A stretch of DNA of 7,177 bases from Actinomycetota bacterium (lineage in GTDB: Bacteria > Actinomycetota > Acidimicrobiia > IMCC26256 > PALSA-610). The stretch is taken from contig JAUZEI010000011.1 of assembly GCA_030839105.1 (NCBI GenBank), forward strand, positions 1 through 7,177, read 5' to 3'. Positions 6,241-7,177 of this stretch are shown here, one piece after another (position 1 is the first letter of the stretch; each line of letters starts with the position of its first letter). A model generated the notes under the pieces. The model was given only the letters and a program-made list of their open reading frames with translations. It was not told the DNA's origin and did not search any database. The position numbers and the translations under genes are program-made.

Positions 6241-6270
6241 CGCGGGCCGTTGTAGGACTGCTGGCCCGCG
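6241..6270. repeat. 8-bp-stem inverted repeat with an embedded DosR-like half match
   Basis: CGCGGGCC (6241-6248) pairs perfectly with GGCCCGCG (6263-6270) around a 14-base loop. Its right arm and loop also spell AGGACTGCTGGCCC (6254-6267), one base away from GGGACTNNNGGCCC. It may be an operator, a structured RNA leader, or a transcription barrier between the divergent promoters. No T-run follows, so a rho-independent terminator is unlikely. Confidence 0.35.
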
Positions 6271-6330
6271 CGACGTGCGCTTCGCCGTTGTCAAGATCGT
6301 CGGGCAGATGACCCGATGGTCAGGGCCTAT

Positions 6331-6344
6331 GGGATCTTTGGCGC
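6331..6344 (+). promoter_or_regulatory. Putative DosR/DevR-like box, copy 3
   Basis: GGGATCTTTGGCGC is the distal member of a tandem pair upstream of the DoxX-like gene, centred about 107 bp before its ATG. It shares CTTTGGC with copies 1 and 4 and lies 21 bp centre to centre from copy 4 in the same orientation. Confidence 0.45.
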
Positions 6345-6351
6345 GGGTGAG

Positions 6352-6365
6352 GTGACCTTTGGCCC
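6352..6365 (+). promoter_or_regulatory. Putative DosR/DevR-like box, copy 4
   Basis: GTGACCTTTGGCCC is the proximal member of the pair, centred about 86 bp before the DoxX-like ATG. The 11-base core GACCTTTGGCC is identical to the one at 3834-3844 in the other divergent promoter. If the box overlaps the -35 region, as DosR sites often do, transcription would start near 6400. Confidence 0.5.
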
Positions 6366-6404
6366 TCGTCGTGGAGTGAGGCCGGGCCCATGCTGGGCGT
6401 AAGG

Positions 6405-6418
6405 AGGACTCGCGTCCG
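6405..6418. promoter_or_regulatory. GGACT-GTCC inverted repeat in the DoxX leader
   Basis: AGGACTCGCGTCCG keeps GGACT and GTCC at the same spacing as the DosR palindrome GGGACTWWAGTCCC, with mismatches at the outer bases and at the centre. It partly overlaps AAGGAGGA (6401-6408). It could be a further regulator site or a small leader hairpin, and the evidence is symmetry only. Confidence 0.25.
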
Positions 6419-6444
6419 GCGGTCTTCGCAACTCGAGGGGATTC

Positions 6445-7119
6445 ATGGCCACGACTCTTGACCCAATCGCACCGGTTCCGGCTGCACTCAATGGATCGGC
6501 CTCCGGGCCGGCGCTGTCGAAGGACGCGATGGATGCCCGCTCCGGGACCGGGCGTCAGAACTCGTCGTCCGAACAGCCGGCGACAACACTGACGCACGCG
6601 AGTCGCCGAGTTCTCGCGCTCGGCCTCACCGGTGTGCGTCTGGCGATCGGCTTCGAGTTCTTGTGGGCCTTTCTCGACAAGACGTTCGGGCTCGGCTACA
6701 GCACCCCGGTCGGACGCGCTTGGATCCACGGTGGATCACCGACTACCGGATTTCTCTCCGGCGTGAACTCGGGGCCGTTGCAAGGCACGTTCCATTGGCT
6801 CGCAGGCGAGACCGCGGTCGATTGGCTGTTCATGCTCGGCCTACTCGGCGTCGGCGTGGCTCTTGTCGTCGGTGTCGCGCTGCGGCCGGCCGCGATTGCC
6901 GGTTGCACGATCTTGGCGATGATGTACCTGGCCTCGTGGCCCTTCGCCAAGTTCGCCGGGGGTCAGGCGACCCACTCAACGAATCCCATTGTCGATGACC
7001 ACATCGTCAGCATCGTTGCGCTCGTCGTGATCGGTGCACTCGCTTCGTGGAGCATCGGCCCGATCAGTCGTCGCTGGTCCGAACTCAGCGTCGTGAAGTC
7101 GCGTTCGTGGATGCGATAG
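6445..7119 (+). CDS. DoxX/DoxD-like integral membrane protein
   Basis: This 224-aa membrane protein has a polar, low-complexity N-terminal extension (about 1-50, rich in A/S/T/P) and four hydrophobic helices at about 56-76, 126-145, 147-167 and 187-204. Key features are RLAIGFEFLWAFLDKTFGLGY (65-85), the loop AWIHGGSPTTGFLSG (92-106), the second-helix entry DWLFMLGLLGVGVALVVG and STNPIVDDHIV (178-188) before the last helix. This is the pattern of actinobacterial DoxX-like proteins, distantly related to DoxD, the thiosulfate:quinone oxidoreductase subunit. A quinone- or redox-linked role is therefore plausible but unproven. The ATG has GAGGGG four bases before it, and an in-frame stop at 6400 rules out a longer start. 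It is followed after 37 bp by the MKALVYH gene, probably in one operon, and preceded by paired DosR-like boxes. Confidence 0.85.
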   Translation: MATTLDPIAPVPAALNGSASGPALSKDAMDARSGTGRQNSSSEQPATTLTHASRRVLALGLTGVRLAIGFEFLWAFLDKTFGLGYSTPVGRAWIHGGSPTTGFLSGVNSGPLQGTFHWLAGETAVDWLFMLGLLGVGVALVVGVALRPAAIAGCTILAMMYLASWPFAKFAGGQATHSTNPIVDDHIVSIVALVVIGALASWSIGPISRRWSELSVVKSRSWMR

Positions 7120-7142
7120 CAGGGCGCACTCGGTCCGACGAG

Positions 7143-7150
7143 AAGGAGGA
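7143..7150 (+). promoter_or_regulatory. Strong ribosome binding site
   Basis: AAGGAGGA lies six bases (GCTGTC) before the ATG at 7157. This near-perfect Shine-Dalgarno fixes the start of the last gene and suggests efficient translation. Confidence 0.85.
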
Positions 7151-7156
7151 GCTGTC

Positions 7157-7177
7157 ATGAAGGCACTCGTATACCAC
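7157..7177 (+). CDS. Probable zinc-dependent alcohol dehydrogenase, first 7 codons only
   Basis: Only MKALVYH is visible before the window ends. This opening is typical of zinc-dependent medium-chain alcohol dehydrogenases (MKALVYHGPG...), which use NAD(P)H to interconvert alcohols and aldehydes. The optimal Shine-Dalgarno and the 37-bp gap after the DoxX-like gene support a real gene in the same operon. Seven residues cannot prove the family; other MDR-superfamily oxidoreductases are possible. Confidence 0.6.

Larger units (their letters stand above)
6077..6444. other. 368-bp divergent intergenic region between PNPOx-2 and DoxX-like genes
   Basis: No gene is supported here. The region is unusually rich in symmetric and repeated elements: a 13-bp palindrome at 6131-6143, an 8-bp-stem hairpin at 6241-6270, two tandem GGGAYCTTTGGC boxes at 6331-6365, and a GGACT...GTCC inverted repeat at 6405-6418 next to a strong Shine-Dalgarno-like AAGGAGGA (6401-6408) that has no start codon after it. 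It should hold the promoters of both flanking genes. No textbook -10/-35 pair stands out. Confidence 0.6.

Noticed and set aside
6390..6461. Possible 23-codon leader ORF (MLGVRRTRVRR...) overlapping the DoxX-like start
   Set aside because: Its only Shine-Dalgarno-like sequence is about 14 bases upstream, and its arginine-rich content is what GC-rich non-coding DNA gives by chance.
6073..6729. 218-codon minus-strand frame crossing the second divergent intergenic region
   Set aside because: It overlaps PNPOx-2 in another frame and the DoxX-like gene antisense, with arbitrary composition and no recognisable domain.
1..7177. tRNA/rRNA genes, CRISPR arrays, insertion sequences, att sites
   Set aside because: No cloverleaf-like or rRNA-like segment, no regularly spaced repeats, and no transposase, integrase or terminal inverted repeats were seen on reading the sequence.

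Overview
This is a high-GC chromosomal stretch with strong G/C third-position bias, GTG starts and GGAGG-type ribosome binding sites. The gene content (a large MalT/LAL-type LuxR regulator, a DUF4386 membrane protein, two small split-barrel flavoprotein-like genes, a GT4 trehalose-synthase-like glycosyltransferase, a DoxX/DoxD-like membrane protein and the start of a probable zinc alcohol dehydrogenase) points to an actinobacterium or a closely allied high-GC lineage. The genus cannot be determined. No RNA gene, CRISPR array, insertion sequence or phage gene was seen.

Layout. Positions 1-3709 are all read on the minus strand, in the order PNPOx-like protein 1 (3709 to 3293), LAL-type LuxR regulator (3147 to 469), a small conserved-looking protein (434 to 183) and the first 60 codons of a DUF4386 membrane protein (181 to the window edge). 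The last two are separated by one base and are probably translationally coupled. A 444-bp divergent intergenic region (3710-4153) leads into the glycosyltransferase on the plus strand (4154-5575). This converges, across a 60-bp gap, with a second PNPOx-like gene on the minus strand (6076 to 5636). A second divergent intergenic region (6077-6444) leads to the DoxX-like gene (6445-7119). That gene is followed after 37 bp, with a very strong Shine-Dalgarno, by a gene beginning MKALVYH that runs off the window.

How it may work together. Each of the two divergent intergenic regions carries a pair of near-identical 14-bp elements of the form GGGAYC-NNN-GGC (core GACCTTTGGCC). In both regions the two elements are exactly 21 bp apart centre to centre, which is two helical turns. 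The elements resemble the boxes of DosR/DevR-type response regulators, which control hypoxia/redox dormancy genes in actinobacteria. The genes around them (split-barrel flavoproteins, a trehalose-type glycosyltransferase, a quinone-linked DoxX-like membrane protein, an alcohol dehydrogenase) are of the kind expected in such a regulon. My reading is that positions about 3300-7177 are part of a DosR-like hypoxia/redox-stress regulon, whereas the LuxR-small protein-DUF4386 block is a separate regulatory module. The shared motif is visible in the sequence. The DosR identity and the physiological role are inference.
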